DNA of 64,000 bases from Burkholderia vietnamiensis LMG 10929 (GCF_000959445.1 NZ_CP009631.1:1426001-1490000), one strand, 5' to 3'. Shown: positions 27,634-38,397, counted from the stretch's first letter. Translations and numbers: made by a program. The notes: generated from the letters alone by a model not told the origin.

Positions 27634-27663
27634 AAAAAAAGCGCCGATCGACGATCGGCGCTT
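27634..27663. terminator. Bidirectional intrinsic terminator between murB and argF
   Basis: AAGCGCCGAT (27639-27648) pairs with ATCGGCGCTT (27654-27663) over a 5-base loop. The A-run at 27634-27640 gives a seven-U tract on the argF strand; on the murB strand the tail is CTTCTTCGTT. Confidence 0.85.
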
Positions 27664-27708
27664 CTTCGTTCGCACGTGCCGCATTGCGCGGCGATGCGGC
27701 GGCTGCGT

Positions 27709-28638
27709 TCAGTGCTTGAGACGGCCCAGCAGCAGGAACTCCATCAGCGCCTTCTGCACGTGCAGGCGGTTTTCCGCCTCGTCCCACACGACGCTCTGCG
27801 GCCCGTCGATCACGCCGGCCGTCACTTCCTCGCCGCGGTGCGCGGGCAGGCAGTGCATGAACAGCGCGTCCGCGTTCGCGTAGCCCATCATTTCCTCGTC
27901 GACGCACCAGTCGGCGAACGCCTGCTTGCGCGCTTCGTTCTCCGCTTCGAAGCCCATGCTCGTCCACACGTCGGTCGTCACGAGATCGGCGCCCTTGCAC
28001 GCTTCGTTCGGATCGTCGAACACTTCGTAGAACGGCGCGCTGTCGGGCGACACGAGCTTCATGTCGAGCGCGTAGCCCGGCGGCGTCGACAGGCGCAGCT
28101 TGAAGCCGAGAATCTGCGCGGCTTCGATCCACGTGTACAGCATGTTGTTCGCATCGCCGACCCACGCAACCGTCTTGCCGGCGATCGGGCCGCGGTGTTC
28201 GTAGTACGTGAAGATGTCGGCGAGGACCTGACACGGATGGTATTCGTTGGTCAGGCCGTTGATCACCGGCACGCGCGAGTTTTGCGCGAAGCGCGTGATC
28301 ACGTCCTGCTCGAACGTGCGGATCATGATGATGTCGACCATCCGCGAGATCACCTGCGCGGAATCCTCGACCGGCTCGCCGCGGCCGAGCTGCGTGTCGC
28401 GCGTGCTCATGAACACCGCGTGGCCGCCGAGCTGGAAGATGCCGGCTTCGAACGACAGCCGCGTGCGCGTCGAGCTCTTCTCGAAGATCATCGCGAGCGT
28501 GCGATCGTGCAGCGGATGGTAGGTCTCGTAGTTCTTGAACTTGCGCTTCAGGATACCCGTGCGTTCGAGCACGTACTCGTAGTCTTCCAGCGAGAAATCC
28601 TTGAACTGCAGGTAGTGACGAATGGTTTTGGCGGTCAT
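27709..28638 (-). CDS. argF: Ornithine carbamoyltransferase
   Basis: Condenses ornithine with carbamoyl phosphate to citrulline in arginine synthesis. The 309-residue product has the carbamoyl-phosphate motif SSTRTR at 55-60, HPCQVLAD for both substrates, DANNMLYTW and the ornithine loop, and HCLPAHRGEEV with the catalytic Cys. It is monocistronic with a strong terminator after it. No ARG-box-like palindrome is obvious to me upstream. Confidence 0.95.
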   Translation of the reverse strand: MTAKTIRHYLQFKDFSLEDYEYVLERTGILKRKFKNYETYHPLHDRTLAMIFEKSSTRTRLSFEAGIFQLGGHAVFMSTRDTQLGRGEPVEDSAQVISRMVDIIMIRTFEQDVITRFAQNSRVPVINGLTNEYHPCQVLADIFTYYEHRGPIAGKTVAWVGDANNMLYTWIEAAQILGFKLRLSTPPGYALDMKLVSPDSAPFYEVFDDPNEACKGADLVTTDVWTSMGFEAENEARKQAFADWCVDEEMMGYANADALFMHCLPAHRGEEVTAGVIDGPQSVVWDEAENRLHVQKALMEFLLLGRLKH

Positions 28639-29052
28639 GAAACGAAATACGGCGGGTCTCACCCGGCAGCGGAGCCGGACGGCGCCGCCGTCGGATGTGG
28701 ATAACTCAAAGCAGCATAATGGATTTTCCGTGCTTTGACGAGCCGTGGCGAAAAGCGGGGATGGATCGTCGCGCGGACGGCCCGCGAGTCGGGCAGTGGG
28801 GCTCGGCACGACGCGCGATGGCGCGCTGCGGTATAATTCAAAAGTTTTCTCCAGCCCGGCAGACAAGCCTCTTCGCGTACTGCCGGACACAAGCGGGTGC
28901 GCTGCACAAATCCGGTGCGGCGCGCTGGCGGCATGGCGCGACGGCCTCTTTTCGGGATGTCGGAGCATCTGCGCCGCCGTCCACTCCAGCTCGTGTTCGC
29001 ATCTCCAGGCAGCGTCGCCTGGGCATTGCCGGGCCGTCACTTGGGTAACCAC
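28639..29052. promoter_or_regulatory. Divergent argF / DUF3579 promoter region with long leader
   Basis: TATAAT at 28832-28837 could start the DUF3579 transcript near 28844, giving a leader of about 209 bases. In that leader CCGGCAG and CTGCCGG form a 7-bp stem near 28856-28884. No gene is credible in this interval. Confidence 0.4.
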
Positions 29053-29373
29053 ATGGCTGAAACCCCTCCGACCGAATTCTTCATCCAGGGCATCACGAAA
29101 GACGGGAAAAAGTTTCGCCCGAGCGACTGGTCGGAGCGTCTGGCCGGCGTGATGGCCTGTTTCGGGCCCGGTGCAAGCGGACCGAATGCACGGCTGAAGT
29201 ATTCGCTGTACGTGCGCCCGACGATGCTCGGCGATCTGAAATGCGTGATTCTCGATTCGCGGCTGCGCGACATCGAGCCGATGGCATTCGATTTCGTGCT
29301 CAACTTCGCGAAGGACAACAACCTCGTCGTGACCGAAGCCTGCGAATTGCCGGACTACAACGACAAGAAGTGA
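29053..29373 (+). CDS. DUF3579 family protein
   Basis: A 106-residue cytoplasmic protein, MAETPPTEFFIQGITKDGKK at the start. The DWSERLAGVMACFGPG and YSLYVRPTMLGDLKCVILD blocks match DUF3579, a beta-proteobacterial family without known function. Translation further upstream is possible in frame but the conserved part begins at ATG 29053. Converges with rpsT across a bidirectional terminator. Confidence 0.82.
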   Translation: MAETPPTEFFIQGITKDGKKFRPSDWSERLAGVMACFGPGASGPNARLKYSLYVRPTMLGDLKCVILDSRLRDIEPMAFDFVLNFAKDNNLVVTEACELPDYNDKK

Positions 29374-29440
29374 GCGAGGCGCGCGACGCCTGCTTGCGCG
29401 TGGTGCCCATGCGGCCCGACGCGCGCGGCGCGCGCACAGC

Positions 29441-29467
29441 AAAAAAGCCCGCCTAGGCGGGCTTTTT
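29441..29467. terminator. Bidirectional intrinsic terminator
   Basis: AAAAAAGCCCGCC-TA-GGCGGGCTTTTT: a 7-bp GC stem with A- and T-tracts on both sides, serving the DUF3579 gene (plus) and rpsT (minus). Confidence 0.9.
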
Positions 29468-29513
29468 CACGATCGCAGGAAACAGGGCGCCCGCCGAAGC
29501 GGGCACACCGGAT

Positions 29514-29786
29514 TTACGCTGCTGCCTGCAGGCCCTTGACGGCTGCGGCGAGGCGGCTCTTGCTGCGAGCGGCCTTGTTCTTGTGAACGATCTTCTTGTC
29601 GGCGATCGTGTCGATCGTCTTCACGGCAGCCTTGAACAGCTCGGCAGCCTTTGCCTGGTCGCCGGCTTCAACAGCCTTGCGAACCGACTTGATCGCGGTG
29701 CGGAATTTCGAGCGCAGCGCCGAGTTGTGCGAATTTGCCTTCGCGGCCTGGCGGGCGCGCTTGCGTGCTTGTGCGGAGTTAGCCAT
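29514..29786 (-). CDS. rpsT: 30S ribosomal protein S20
   Basis: Small-subunit protein of 90 residues, Lys/Ala-rich: [20 protein letters not shown] at the start, [15 protein letters not shown] and [15 protein letters not shown] later, all typical S20. It has its own promoter and a leader of about 170 bases. In E. coli S20 represses its own translation through the leader. Confidence 0.97.
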   Translation of the reverse strand: MANSAQARKRARQAAKANSHNSALRSKFRTAIKSVRKAVEAGDQAKAAELFKAAVKTIDTIADKKIVHKNKAARSKSRLAAAVKGLQAAA

Positions 29787-29962
29787 GACGGTTCCTTATC
29801 CTGTCCTGTTTCCAGAGCTTGGAGCCTGACGGCCAAGCGCTGCTTTTCGATCCGTCCCCTGAGAACGATTGCCCAGGGGCGCATAAAAAAACGGTGATTT
29901 TAACCGAGGCCGAGACATGAAAACGACAGGCGCCGTGCATGTAACAGGCTCAGAAACCGGCG

Positions 29963-29992
29963 ATTATAGCAACAAAATCAAGTGCGTGGCAA
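29963..29992 (-). promoter_or_regulatory. rpsT promoter with long leader
   Basis: On the minus strand TTGCCA (29992-29987) and TATAAT (29968-29963) are 18 bp apart. Transcription would start near 29956, about 170 bases before the gene. A second possible -10, TAAAAT (29902-29897), lies further down. The leader contains the stem CCCCTG...CAGGGG at about 29856-29879. Confidence 0.7.
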
Positions 29993-30075
29993 GCCGGAAG
30001 TGACTGGCGCCCGAGAGAGGCCGCGCGCGGCATGCGCTTTTCCGCATCCGTCCGTGCCGGCACACACAAGCCCCG

Positions 30076-30081
30076 TATAAT
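30076..30081 (+). promoter_or_regulatory. -10 box of murJ, near-leaderless
   Basis: Consensus TATAAT at 30076-30081 ends 9 bases before the murJ ATG, leaving an untranslated leader of at most about 3 bases. No ribosome site is seen and no -35 hexamer is clear. Confidence 0.45.
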
Positions 30082-30090
30082 AAGCGCCCC

Positions 30091-31641
30091 ATGAATCTAT
30101 TCCGAGCCCTGCTGACGGTCAGCGGCTTCACGCTGCTGTCGCGCGTGACCGGACTGGCCCGCGAGACGCTGATCGCCCGTGCGTTCGGCGCCAGTCAATA
30201 CACCGACGCGTTCTACGTCGCGTTCCGCATTCCGAACCTGCTGCGCCGCCTGTCCGCCGAAGGTGCGTTCTCGCAGGCGTTCGTGCCGATCCTCGCCGAG
30301 TTCAAGAACCAGCAGGGGCACGACGCGACCAAGGCGCTCGTCGACGCGATGTCGACCGTGCTCGCGTGGGCGCTCGCCGCGCTGTCGGTGCTCGGCATCG
30401 CCGGCGCGTCGTGGGTCGTGTTCGCGGTCGCGTCCGGCCTGCACGCCGACGGGCAGGCGTTCCCGCTCGCGGTCACGATGACGCGGATCATGTTCCCGTA
30501 CATCGTGTTCATCTCGCTGACGACGCTCGCGTCCGGCGTGCTGAACACCTACAAGAGCTTTTCGCTGCCCGCGTTCGCGCCGGTGCTGCTGAACGTCGCG
30601 TTCATCGCGGCGGCGCTGTTCGTCGCGCCGCACCTGAAGGTGCCGGTGTTCGCGCTCGCGTGGGCCGTGATCGCGGGCGGCGTGCTGCAGTTCATCGTGC
30701 AGCTGCCGGGCCTGAAGAAGATCGACATGGTGCCGCTGATCGGCCTCAACCCGGTGCGCGCGCTGCGTCACCGCGGCGTGAAGCGCGTGCTCGCGAAGAT
30801 GGTGCCCGCCACCTTCGCCGTGTCGGTCGCGCAGCTGTCGCTGATCATCAACACCAACATCGCATCGCGGCTCGGGCAGGGCGCGGTGTCGTGGATCAAC
30901 TACGCGGACCGGCTGATGGAGTTCCCGACCGCGCTGCTCGGCGTCGCGCTCGGCACGATCCTGCTGCCGAGCCTGTCGAAGGCGCACGTCGATGCCGATA
31001 CGCACGAATATTCCGCGCTGCTCGACTGGGGGCTGCGCGTCACGTTCCTGCTCGCCGCGCCGAGCGCGCTCGCGCTGTTCTTCTTCGCGACGCCGCTCAC
31101 CGCGACGCTGTTCAACTACGGCAAGTTCGACGCGCACACGGTCACGATGGTGTCGCGCGCGCTTGCGACCTACGGGATCGGCCTCGTCGGCATCATCCTG
31201 ATCAAGATCCTCGCGCCGGGCTTCTACGCGAAGCAGGACATCAAGACGCCGGTGAAGATCGCGATCATCGTGCTGATCGTCACGCAGATCTCGAACTACG
31301 TGTTCGTGCCGCTGATCGGCCATGCGGGTCTGACGCTGAGCATCGGCGTCGGCGCGTGCCTGAATTCGCTGCTGCTGTTTTTCGGCCTGCGCAAGCGCGG
31401 CATCTATCAGCCGTCGCCGGGCTGGCTGCGTTTCTTCGTGCAGCTGACGGGCGCCGCGCTCGTGCTCGCGGGCCTGATGCACTGGTGCGCGATCAATTTC
31501 GACTGGACCGGCATGCGCGCGCAGCCGCTCGATCGCATCGCGCTGATGGCCGCGTGCCTCGTGCTGTTCGCTGCACTATATTTCGGTATGTTGTGGGTGA
31601 TGGGCTTCAAATACGCTTACTTCAAAAGGCGCGCCAAGTGA
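30091..31641 (+). CDS. murJ: Lipid II flippase MurJ
   Basis: Inner-membrane transporter of the MOP superfamily that moves lipid II outward for peptidoglycan assembly. The 516-residue product starts MNLFRALLTVSGFTLLSRVT and has GLARETLIARAFGASQYTDAF, RIPNLLRRLSAEGAFSQAFVP (signature loop with conserved Arg and Glu) and about 14 helices. Its TGA overlaps the GTG start of the next gene (GTGA). Confidence 0.95.
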   Translation: MNLFRALLTVSGFTLLSRVTGLARETLIARAFGASQYTDAFYVAFRIPNLLRRLSAEGAFSQAFVPILAEFKNQQGHDATKALVDAMSTVLAWALAALSVLGIAGASWVVFAVASGLHADGQAFPLAVTMTRIMFPYIVFISLTTLASGVLNTYKSFSLPAFAPVLLNVAFIAAALFVAPHLKVPVFALAWAVIAGGVLQFIVQLPGLKKIDMVPLIGLNPVRALRHRGVKRVLAKMVPATFAVSVAQLSLIINTNIASRLGQGAVSWINYADRLMEFPTALLGVALGTILLPSLSKAHVDADTHEYSALLDWGLRVTFLLAAPSALALFFFATPLTATLFNYGKFDAHTVTMVSRALATYGIGLVGIILIKILAPGFYAKQDIKTPVKIAIIVLIVTQISNYVFVPLIGHAGLTLSIGVGACLNSLLLFFGLRKRGIYQPSPGWLRFFVQLTGAALVLAGLMHWCAINFDWTGMRAQPLDRIALMAACLVLFAALYFGMLWVMGFKYAYFKRRAK

Positions 31642-32492
31642 CCACCGCAATGACCCGCGTCCTTGATTACTTCAGCACGCTCGTGGCGGACGACGACAGT
31701 CTGCCCGTCACGGAAGCCGCGCTGTCGCTCGCCCAGGACGCGTATCCGGACCTCGACCTGCAGGGCACGCTGGCCGAGATCGACATGCTCGCCGCGCGGC
31801 TGCGCCGTCGGCTCACCGACGATACGGGGCTGAAGGACCGCGTCGCCGCGCTCAACGAGTTCTTCTTTCGCGAGCTCGGCTTTGCGTGCAATCACAACGA
31901 TTATTACGACCCCGATAACAGCCACCTGAACGCGGTGCTGAAACGCCGCCGCGGGATTCCGATCTCGCTTTCGGTGCTGTATCTCGAGCTCGCCGAGCAA
32001 ATCGGCGTGCCGGCGCGCGGCGTATCGTTTCCCGGCCATTTCCTGCTGCGCGTGACGCTGCCGGACGGCGACCTGATCATCGATCCGACCAACGGCCATT
32101 CGCTGTCGGAAGCCGAAATGGTCGAGATGCTGGAGCCGTACGTCGCGCGGGCGGCGGGCGCGGTCGACAGCGCATTGCGCGCGCTGCTGCAGCCGGCGAC
32201 GAGCCGCGAGATCATCGCGCGCATGCTGCGCAACCTGAAGACGATCTATCTGCAGACCGAACGCTGGCAGCGGCTGCTCGCGGTGCAGCAGCGGCTCGTG
32301 ATCCTGCTGCCCGAACAGCTCGACGAGGTGCGCGACCGCGGCTTCGCGTATGCGCGGCTCGATTACCTGCGCCCGGCGCTCGAGGATCTCGAGCAGTATC
32401 TCGGCGAACGGCCCGATGCCGACGACGCGACCGTCGTCGAATCGCAGGTGAGCGAGCTGCGGCAGCGCATGCAGCGCGACGGCGAAGACTGA
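31638..32492 (+). CDS. SirB1 family protein (transglutaminase-like with TPR tail)
   Basis: A 284-residue cytoplasmic protein with the SirB1 domain: FFFRELGFACNHNDYYDPDNSHLNAVLKRRRGIPISLSVLY, then GVSFPGHFLLR, where Cys and His positions recall transglutaminase folds, and a C-terminal TPR-like segment. The function is not established. GTG 31638 has AAGG 8 bases upstream and overlaps the murJ stop by 4 bp; ATG 31650 is the alternative. Confidence 0.82.
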   Translation: MTTAMTRVLDYFSTLVADDDSLPVTEAALSLAQDAYPDLDLQGTLAEIDMLAARLRRRLTDDTGLKDRVAALNEFFFRELGFACNHNDYYDPDNSHLNAVLKRRRGIPISLSVLYLELAEQIGVPARGVSFPGHFLLRVTLPDGDLIIDPTNGHSLSEAEMVEMLEPYVARAAGAVDSALRALLQPATSREIIARMLRNLKTIYLQTERWQRLLAVQQRLVILLPEQLDEVRDRGFAYARLDYLRPALEDLEQYLGERPDADDATVVESQVSELRQRMQRDGED

Positions 32493-32589
32493 CGCTGCAC
32501 GCGCCCGCACGGCTGCGGAGAACGGTAGCGCGCACAACGCCGAACGCGGCACGCCGCGCATCGCGGCCCGATGCCGGCCGCCACGGTCG

Positions 32590-32617
32590 AAAAAAAAGCC
32601 GCCCCGACGGGGCGGCT
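32590..32617 (-). terminator. Intrinsic terminator of adk
   Basis: GCCGCCCC-GAC-GGGGCGGC stem (flanked by AA/TT) with an eight-base A-run on the plus strand at 32590-32597, i.e. a U-tract for the minus-strand adk transcript. Confidence 0.9.
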
Positions 32618-32642
32618 TGCGGCTCACGGCCGATCACGCTGC

Positions 32643-33344
<702 letters not shown>

Positions 33345-33512
33345 TCAAGCGTCGGCGATAACGTGCGCGGGGCTTGCCTGGCGCGCGGCGGACCGGTCTG
33401 ACGCGGCGCGTCGGCGATGGCGACGCGCGGCTGCCGGCACGGGCCGCGGCGGGGTCAAGCGAGGACGCGCGGGTCGCGGACGGCTCGCACAATCGCCTGA
33501 TTATGCCACGGG

Positions 33513-34304
33513 TTATTTTGAACTCGGCCGAAAAAGGGCCTGCACGCGTGCGAGATCGGCCGGCGTATCGACGCCGGCTTCGGGTGCGCGCTCGGTAATC
33601 AGTACCGCGATGCGTTCGCCGTGCCACATCGCGCGCAGCTGTTCGAGCTGCTCGGCCTGCTCGATCGGCGCCTGCGCGAGCGACGGATAGGTGCGCAGAA
33701 AGCGCGCGCGATACGCGTAGAGACCGATGTGCCGATACACCGGAAAGGCCGGTGCGGGCATCGCCGCGACGTCGGGCCAGTGCGGCTGGTACGCGTCGCG
33801 GCTCCACGGAATCGGCGCGCGCGAGAAGTACATCGCGACGCTGCGCGCGTCGAGCGCGACCTTCACGACGTTCGGGTTGAACACGTCGGCCGCATCGTGG
33901 ATCGGATGCGCGGCGGTCGCGATCGCGCAGTCCGGATGCGCGGCCAGGTGCGACGCTACGTCGCGCACCAGCGTCGGGTCGATCAGCGGTTCGTCGCCCT
34001 GCACGTTGACGACGACCGTGTCGTCACGCCATCCGAACGTCGCCGCGACTTCCGCGAGCCGATCGGTGCCGGACGGATGGTCGGCGCGCGTGAGCACCGC
34101 GTCGAAACCGTGATCGCGCGCGGCGTCGAGGACGGCCTGCGTGTCGGACGCGACGAGCACCTGCTGGGCGCCGGCTTCGCGGGCCCGCTCGGCGACGCGC
34201 ACGACCATCGGCTTGCCGCCGACGTCGGCGAGCGGCTTGTTCGGCAGGCGCGTCGACGCGAGCCGGGCAGGAATGACGGCGATGAAGGGCTGCGGATGGG
34301 TCAT
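33513..34304 (-). CDS. kdsB: 3-deoxy-manno-octulosonate cytidylyltransferase
   Basis: Activates Kdo to CMP-Kdo for lipopolysaccharide core synthesis. The 263-residue product has [24 protein letters not shown] at its start, [11 protein letters not shown] for CTP/metal binding, [12 protein letters not shown] and the EQLEQLRA segment, all typical. Same strand as ycaR and lpxK; 207 bp separate it from adk. Confidence 0.96.
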   Translation of the reverse strand: MTHPQPFIAVIPARLASTRLPNKPLADVGGKPMVVRVAERAREAGAQQVLVASDTQAVLDAARDHGFDAVLTRADHPSGTDRLAEVAATFGWRDDTVVVNVQGDEPLIDPTLVRDVASHLAAHPDCAIATAAHPIHDAADVFNPNVVKVALDARSVAMYFSRAPIPWSRDAYQPHWPDVAAMPAPAFPVYRHIGLYAYRARFLRTYPSLAQAPIEQAEQLEQLRAMWHGERIAVLITERAPEAGVDTPADLARVQALFRPSSK

Positions 34305-34372
34305 CGGAACGGGGCGAAGAGAAGAGCGGGGCGGGCGGCGCGTCGAGTGCGGGCGGCCCGGCAGGGTTCGGC

Positions 34373-34404
34373 GCGCACGACCGCGGATGGCCGCGGTCGT
34401 GCGC
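34373..34404 (-). terminator. Perfect 14-bp hairpin between ycaR and kdsB
   Basis: Arms 34373-34386 and 34391-34404 are perfectly complementary with a 4-base loop, 11 bases past the ycaR stop. It lacks a U-tract and lies inside a co-directional cluster, so it may be an attenuator, RNase block or partial terminator. Confidence 0.5.
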
Positions 34405-34415
34405 CGCAGCGGCGT

Positions 34416-34619
34416 TCAGCTGCCGGCGGGGCCGGCCGGATCGACCGGCGTGCCTTCGACGGTCTGGCGCGCTTCGTCGACGAGCATCACGGGGATGCCG
34501 TCGCGGATCGGGTAGGCGAGCTTGTCCGCGTTGCAGATCAGCTCCTGCGCGGCACGGTCATAGTGGAGCGGGCCTTTGCAGATAGGGCACACAAGAATTT
34601 CAAGCAGGCGAGCGTCCAC
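34416..34619 (-). CDS. ycaR: Trm112/YcaR family small protein
   Basis: A 67-residue protein of the UPF0434 family: [18 protein letters not shown] with a CxxC, then [25 protein letters not shown] lies 7 bases before GTG 34619, which makes the GTG start better than an ATG at 34643. It begins within the last 20 bp of lpxK. Homologues sit between lpxK and kdsB in many Gram-negatives; the precise role is unknown. Confidence 0.9.
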   Translation of the reverse strand: MDARLLEILVCPICKGPLHYDRAAQELICNADKLAYPIRDGIPVMLVDEARQTVEGTPVDPAGPAGS

Positions 34620-35628
34620 GGAGTTTCTCCACAACGAGGGCAATGAGGCGAGGATCGAGCGCGGCTTCGACGGGGACGACCCACAGCCGAGCGTCGCGCC
34701 AGGAAGCGCCCAATTTTACTGCATCCTTCTCGGTGATCAGGATCGCGTCGACGGCGTCGTCGACGAACGGATTGTCGGCGAACGCGTAATGGTCGGGCAG
34801 CGCGCGCGTCGCCGGCGCGAGGCCGGCCGCGCGCAGCGTCGCGAAGAAGCGCTCGGGCGCGCCGATGCCGGCCGCGGCGAGCACGCGCTCGTTCGCGAAC
34901 TGCGACAGCGGACGGCGCAGCGTCGGCTGGTCGAGATGCCATGCGGCGCCCGGCGTGAGCGCGAGCGCGTAGGTGTCGGGCCACGGCGGCAGCGCGCCGC
35001 TGTACGGATCGTTGACGAGCGTCGCGTCGCGATGGCGCGACAGCGGCTCGCGCAACGGCCCGGCCGGCAGCAGGAAGCCGTTGCCGCCGAGCCGGTGGTC
35101 GAACACGACCAGTTCGACCGTGCGGGCGAGACGGTAGTGCTGCAGCCCGTCGTCGCTGACGATCACGTCGACCTCCGGATGCGCGGCGCGCAGCGCCTGC
35201 GCGGCCGCCACGCGGTCAGGGCACACCCACACGGGCGCGCCGGTGCGGCGGGCGATCAGCAACGGCTCGTCGCCGGCCGCGCTCGCGCGCGACGCGGCGG
35301 TGACGGCGGTCGGCGCCTGCACGTTCGCGCCGTAGCCGCGCGATACGACGCCCGGCGTGAAGCCGGCCGCGCGCAGGGCATCGACGAGCGCGATCACGGT
35401 CGGCGTCTTGCCGGTGCCGCCGACGGTCACGTTGCCGACCACGACGACCGGCACGCCGACGTCGACCGGCTGCTTCCAGCCCTGCGTGTACGCGGTCCGG
35501 CGCAGCGCCGCGCACAGGCCGAATACGCACGCGAACGGCGTGAGCGCCCACGCGAGCGCGCCGCGGCGCTGCCATTCGCGCGTGATGCGCGCTTCGAGCC
35601 GCGCGAGCGGGCCGCCGCGGGCGCTCAT
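34600..35628 (-). CDS. lpxK: Tetraacyldisaccharide 4'-kinase
   Basis: Membrane-associated kinase that phosphorylates the 4' position of the lipid A disaccharide. The 342-residue product has an N-terminal hydrophobic helix, Walker A in [18 protein letters not shown], and [12 protein letters not shown] with the catalytic Asp. The 3' end overlaps ycaR by 20 bp. It appears to lead the ycaR-kdsB-adk run. Confidence 0.95.
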   Translation of the reverse strand: MSARGGPLARLEARITREWQRRGALAWALTPFACVFGLCAALRRTAYTQGWKQPVDVGVPVVVVGNVTVGGTGKTPTVIALVDALRAAGFTPGVVSRGYGANVQAPTAVTAASRASAAGDEPLLIARRTGAPVWVCPDRVAAAQALRAAHPEVDVIVSDDGLQHYRLARTVELVVFDHRLGGNGFLLPAGPLREPLSRHRDATLVNDPYSGALPPWPDTYALALTPGAAWHLDQPTLRRPLSQFANERVLAAAGIGAPERFFATLRAAGLAPATRALPDHYAFADNPFVDDAVDAILITEKDAVKLGASWRDARLWVVPVEAALDPRLIALVVEKLRGRSPA

Positions 35629-36078
35629 CGGGCCGGGCGCGGCGTGTCGTGCGCCGCGGCGTGGAACGGATTCGTCAACACGGATGCTCCGTTGGGCGGC
35701 GGATGCCGCTAGGTCTTCGGAAGGCGGCACTCTAGCGCGCCGCAGGCGCACGCGGCAAGCGCCGCCGGCCGACGCCGCTGGTGGGGCCGGATCGAGGTGG
35801 CCTGTGGACAACTCTGTGAAGAACTCCCCGTCCGCTCCCGCCGAATGCCCGTCGGACGGACATCGAATCGACTCCGAATCGCCTTGCAAGGTTTAAAAAT
35901 ATATAAAAATCAATGCGTTGCGAAGAATCGTCTGGCTTTTTCCGGGCTTTTCAAATGGTTTTGCCGGACGATTGTCGGAATGTGGAAACATTTTCAGCGG
36001 CGCGCCGCGGACGGTCGGCGCTGGACGCGGCGCGCGCGTCGGACTATCGTGTCGCCGCCAGCATTCATCCGACCGCTC
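35629..36078. other. Divergent lpxK / xseA intergenic region with an AT-rich core
   Basis: No gene recognised. The frame of xseA stays open upstream to 35797 but the extra peptide lacks family similarity. The segment 35885-35965 is much more AT-rich than its surroundings (a TTTAAAAATATATAAAAATC stretch), likely promoter or structural DNA. TTGCAA at 35884-35889 lacks a well-spaced -10. Confidence 0.45.
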
Positions 36079-37461
36079 ATGCCTTCCGATACCCCTTTTT
36101 CCGCACCCGGCGCCTCGCGCGGCGGCGACGAAGTGATCCCCGTTTCGGCGCTCAACCGGGCGATTTCGACGATGCTCGAGCGCTCGTTTCCGCTGCTGTG
36201 GATCGCGGGCGAAGTGTCGAACTTCACGCGCGCCGCGAGCGGGCACTGGTATTTCTCGATCAAGGACCAGCAGGCGCAGATGCGCTGCGTGATGTTTCGC
36301 GGCCGGGCGCAGTATGCGGAATTCACGCCGCGCGAGGGCGATCGCATCGAGGTGCGCGCGGTCGTCACGATGTACGAGCCGCGCGGCGAGGTGCAGCTCA
36401 ACGTCGAGGCCGTGCGGCGCACCGGGCAGGGGCGCCTGTACGAGGCGTTCCTGCGCCTGAAGGCGCAGCTCGAGGCCGAGGGGCTGTTCGCGCCCGAGCG
36501 CAAGCGGCCGTTGCCCGTGCATCCGCGCGCGATCGGCATCGTCACGTCGCTGCAGGCGGCCGCGCTGCGCGACGTGTTGACCACGCTCGCGCGCCGCGCG
36601 CCGCATCTGCCGGTGATCGTCTACCCGGCGCCCGTGCAGGGCGCGGGCGCCGCCGAGAAGCTCGTCGCGGCCGTGCAGACCGCGAACGCGCGGCGCGAGG
36701 TGGACGTGCTGCTCGTGTGTCGCGGCGGCGGATCGATCGAGGATCTGTGGTCGTTCAACGACGAAGCGCTCGCGCGGGCGATCGCCGCGAGCGAGCTGCC
36801 GGTCGTCTGCGGCGTGGGCCACGAAACCGATTTCACGATCGCGGACTTCGCGGCCGACGTGCGCGCGCCGACGCCGACCGGCGCGGCCGAGCTCGCGAGT
36901 CCGCAGCGCGCGTTGTTGCTGCGAGAGTTGAGCGAGCGGCAGCGTGCGCTCGCGCGCTGCGTCGCGCGCGGGCTCGAGCAGCGCGCGCAGCAGCTCGACT
37001 GGCTCGCGCGCCGGCTCGTCAGCCCGGCCGAGCGGCTGCAGCGGCAACGCGTCCACGTCGACCAACTGGCCGCGCGGCTCGCGTCGGCGGCGTCGCGCCC
37101 GGTGCGCGACGCGCGTGCGCGCTTCGCGCTCGCGCAGCTGCGCTGGCAACGCGCGCGTCCCGATCCGGCGCAGGCGCGTCACGTGCTCGCCGGTTTGTCG
37201 CAGCGTCTCGCGGTCGCGCTGCAGCGCCGCCACGAGCGCGACAGCGCGCGCGTGTCGGCATGCGCGGCGCGGCTCGAGGTGCTGAGCCCGCAACGCACGC
37301 TCGAGCGCGGCTACGCGGCGCTGATCGATGCGCAGACGGGCCGTGCGGTGCGCTCGCCGAGCGCGCTGAAGCCGCAGCGGCGCCTGACCGTGCATCTCGC
37401 CGAAGGCTCCGCCGACGTGTCGCTCGCCGACGTGCAGCCGCGGCTCACCGACACGATCTGA
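36079..37461 (+). CDS. xseA: Exodeoxyribonuclease VII large subunit
   Basis: Catalytic subunit of ExoVII, which trims single-stranded DNA with XseB. The 460-residue product has an N-terminal OB-fold ([28 protein letters not shown]), the [15 protein letters not shown] block, the [15 protein letters not shown] active-site region and [17 protein letters not shown] long helical C-terminus follows. xseB is not in the window. The ribosome site is poor, so the exact start is moderately certain. Confidence 0.95.
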   Translation: MPSDTPFSAPGASRGGDEVIPVSALNRAISTMLERSFPLLWIAGEVSNFTRAASGHWYFSIKDQQAQMRCVMFRGRAQYAEFTPREGDRIEVRAVVTMYEPRGEVQLNVEAVRRTGQGRLYEAFLRLKAQLEAEGLFAPERKRPLPVHPRAIGIVTSLQAAALRDVLTTLARRAPHLPVIVYPAPVQGAGAAEKLVAAVQTANARREVDVLLVCRGGGSIEDLWSFNDEALARAIAASELPVVCGVGHETDFTIADFAADVRAPTPTGAAELASPQRALLLRELSERQRALARCVARGLEQRAQQLDWLARRLVSPAERLQRQRVHVDQLAARLASAASRPVRDARARFALAQLRWQRARPDPAQARHVLAGLSQRLAVALQRRHERDSARVSACAARLEVLSPQRTLERGYAALIDAQTGRAVRSPSALKPQRRLTVHLAEGSADVSLADVQPRLTDTI

Positions 37462-37615
37462 CCGCCCGCGGCGGCTGCGCTGCGCACGTCGCGCGCACGT
37501 GTGCGCCGTGCGCGCGGCAGGCACGGATACTGCGCGCGCCATCGGCTCGGCCGATATCCGCCGGAGGCAGCGCCAGCGCCGATTTTCCGCATACCGCGGA
37601 CGAATACCCGTGAGT

Positions 37616-37644
37616 TTGCGGGGATATTCGGACTCGCCTACAAT
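37616..37644 (+). promoter_or_regulatory. sodB promoter
   Basis: TTGCGG (37616-37621) and TACAAT (37639-37644) with a 17-bp spacer; start near 37651, about 50 bases before the ATG. An AAGGA ribosome site follows. Confidence 0.75.
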
Positions 37645-37700
37645 CGGACGCTCGGCAGCATTCAACACAGCCCCCCTACATACTCAACGAAGGAATTGCC

Positions 37701-38279
37701 ATGGCTCATACGCTCCCGCCGCTCCCGTACGCAGAAGACGCACTCGCGCCGACCATCTCGAAAGAGACGATCGAGTACCACTACGGCAAGCATCACCAGG
37801 CATACGTCACGAACCTGAACAATCTGATCCCGGGCACGGAATTCGAAAACCTGCCGCTGGAAGAGATCGTGAAGAAGTCGTCGGGCGGCATCTTCAACAA
37901 TGCCGCGCAAATCTGGAACCACACGTTCTTCTGGAACAGCCTGTCGCCGAACGGCGGCGGCGCACCGTCGGGCGCGCTGGGCGACGCGATCAACGCGAAG
38001 TGGGGTTCGTACGACGCATTCAAGGAAGCCTTCACGAAGGCTGCGGTCGGCACGTTCGGTTCGGGCTGGGCATGGCTCGTGAAGAAGGCCGACGGTTCGC
38101 TCGACATCGTGTCGACGAGCAACGCCGCGACGCCGCTGACGACGGCCGACAAGCCGCTGCTGACGATCGACGTGTGGGAACACGCGTACTACATCGACTA
38201 CCGCAACGCACGTCCGAAGTTCGTCGAAGCGTTCTGGAACATCGTGAACTGGGACTTCGCAGCGAAGAACTTCGCGTAA
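37701..38279 (+). CDS. sodB: Superoxide dismutase, iron type
   Basis: Cytoplasmic enzyme that dismutates superoxide. The 192-residue product has the metal ligands His27 (EYHYGKHH), His74 (IWNHTFFW), Asp157 and His161 ([11 protein letters not shown]). Gln70 in NNAAQIWNH is the second-sphere Gln typical of iron rather than manganese enzymes. Monocistronic: strong promoter, leader and terminator. Confidence 0.96.
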   Translation: MAHTLPPLPYAEDALAPTISKETIEYHYGKHHQAYVTNLNNLIPGTEFENLPLEEIVKKSSGGIFNNAAQIWNHTFFWNSLSPNGGGAPSGALGDAINAKWGSYDAFKEAFTKAAVGTFGSGWAWLVKKADGSLDIVSTSNAATPLTTADKPLLTIDVWEHAYYIDYRNARPKFVEAFWNIVNWDFAAKNFA

Positions 38280-38328
38280 GTCCGCGGGTGCCGCGCGCCG
38301 TCACGGCGCGCCGTGTGCTCCAGCTAAA

Positions 38329-38361
38329 AGCCCTCGAAACGGAACGCTTCGAGGGCTTTTT
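38329..38361 (+). terminator. Intrinsic terminator of sodB
   Basis: AGCCCTCGAA (38329-38338) pairs with TTCGAGGGCT (38348-38357), followed by TTTTCG; 49 bases past the sodB stop. Confidence 0.88.
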
Positions 38362-38397
38362 CGTTTTCCGTCGCGCTGCGCCTCACGCGGCGCGGGA

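Noticed and set aside
28897..29052. An N-terminal extension of the DUF3579 protein
   Set aside because: The extension is Arg/Pro-rich and not typical of the family; the conserved domain begins at ATG 29053.
35797..36078. A longer xseA product starting at 35797
   Set aside because: The added 94 residues lack similarity to ExoVII and run through AT-rich promoter-like DNA.
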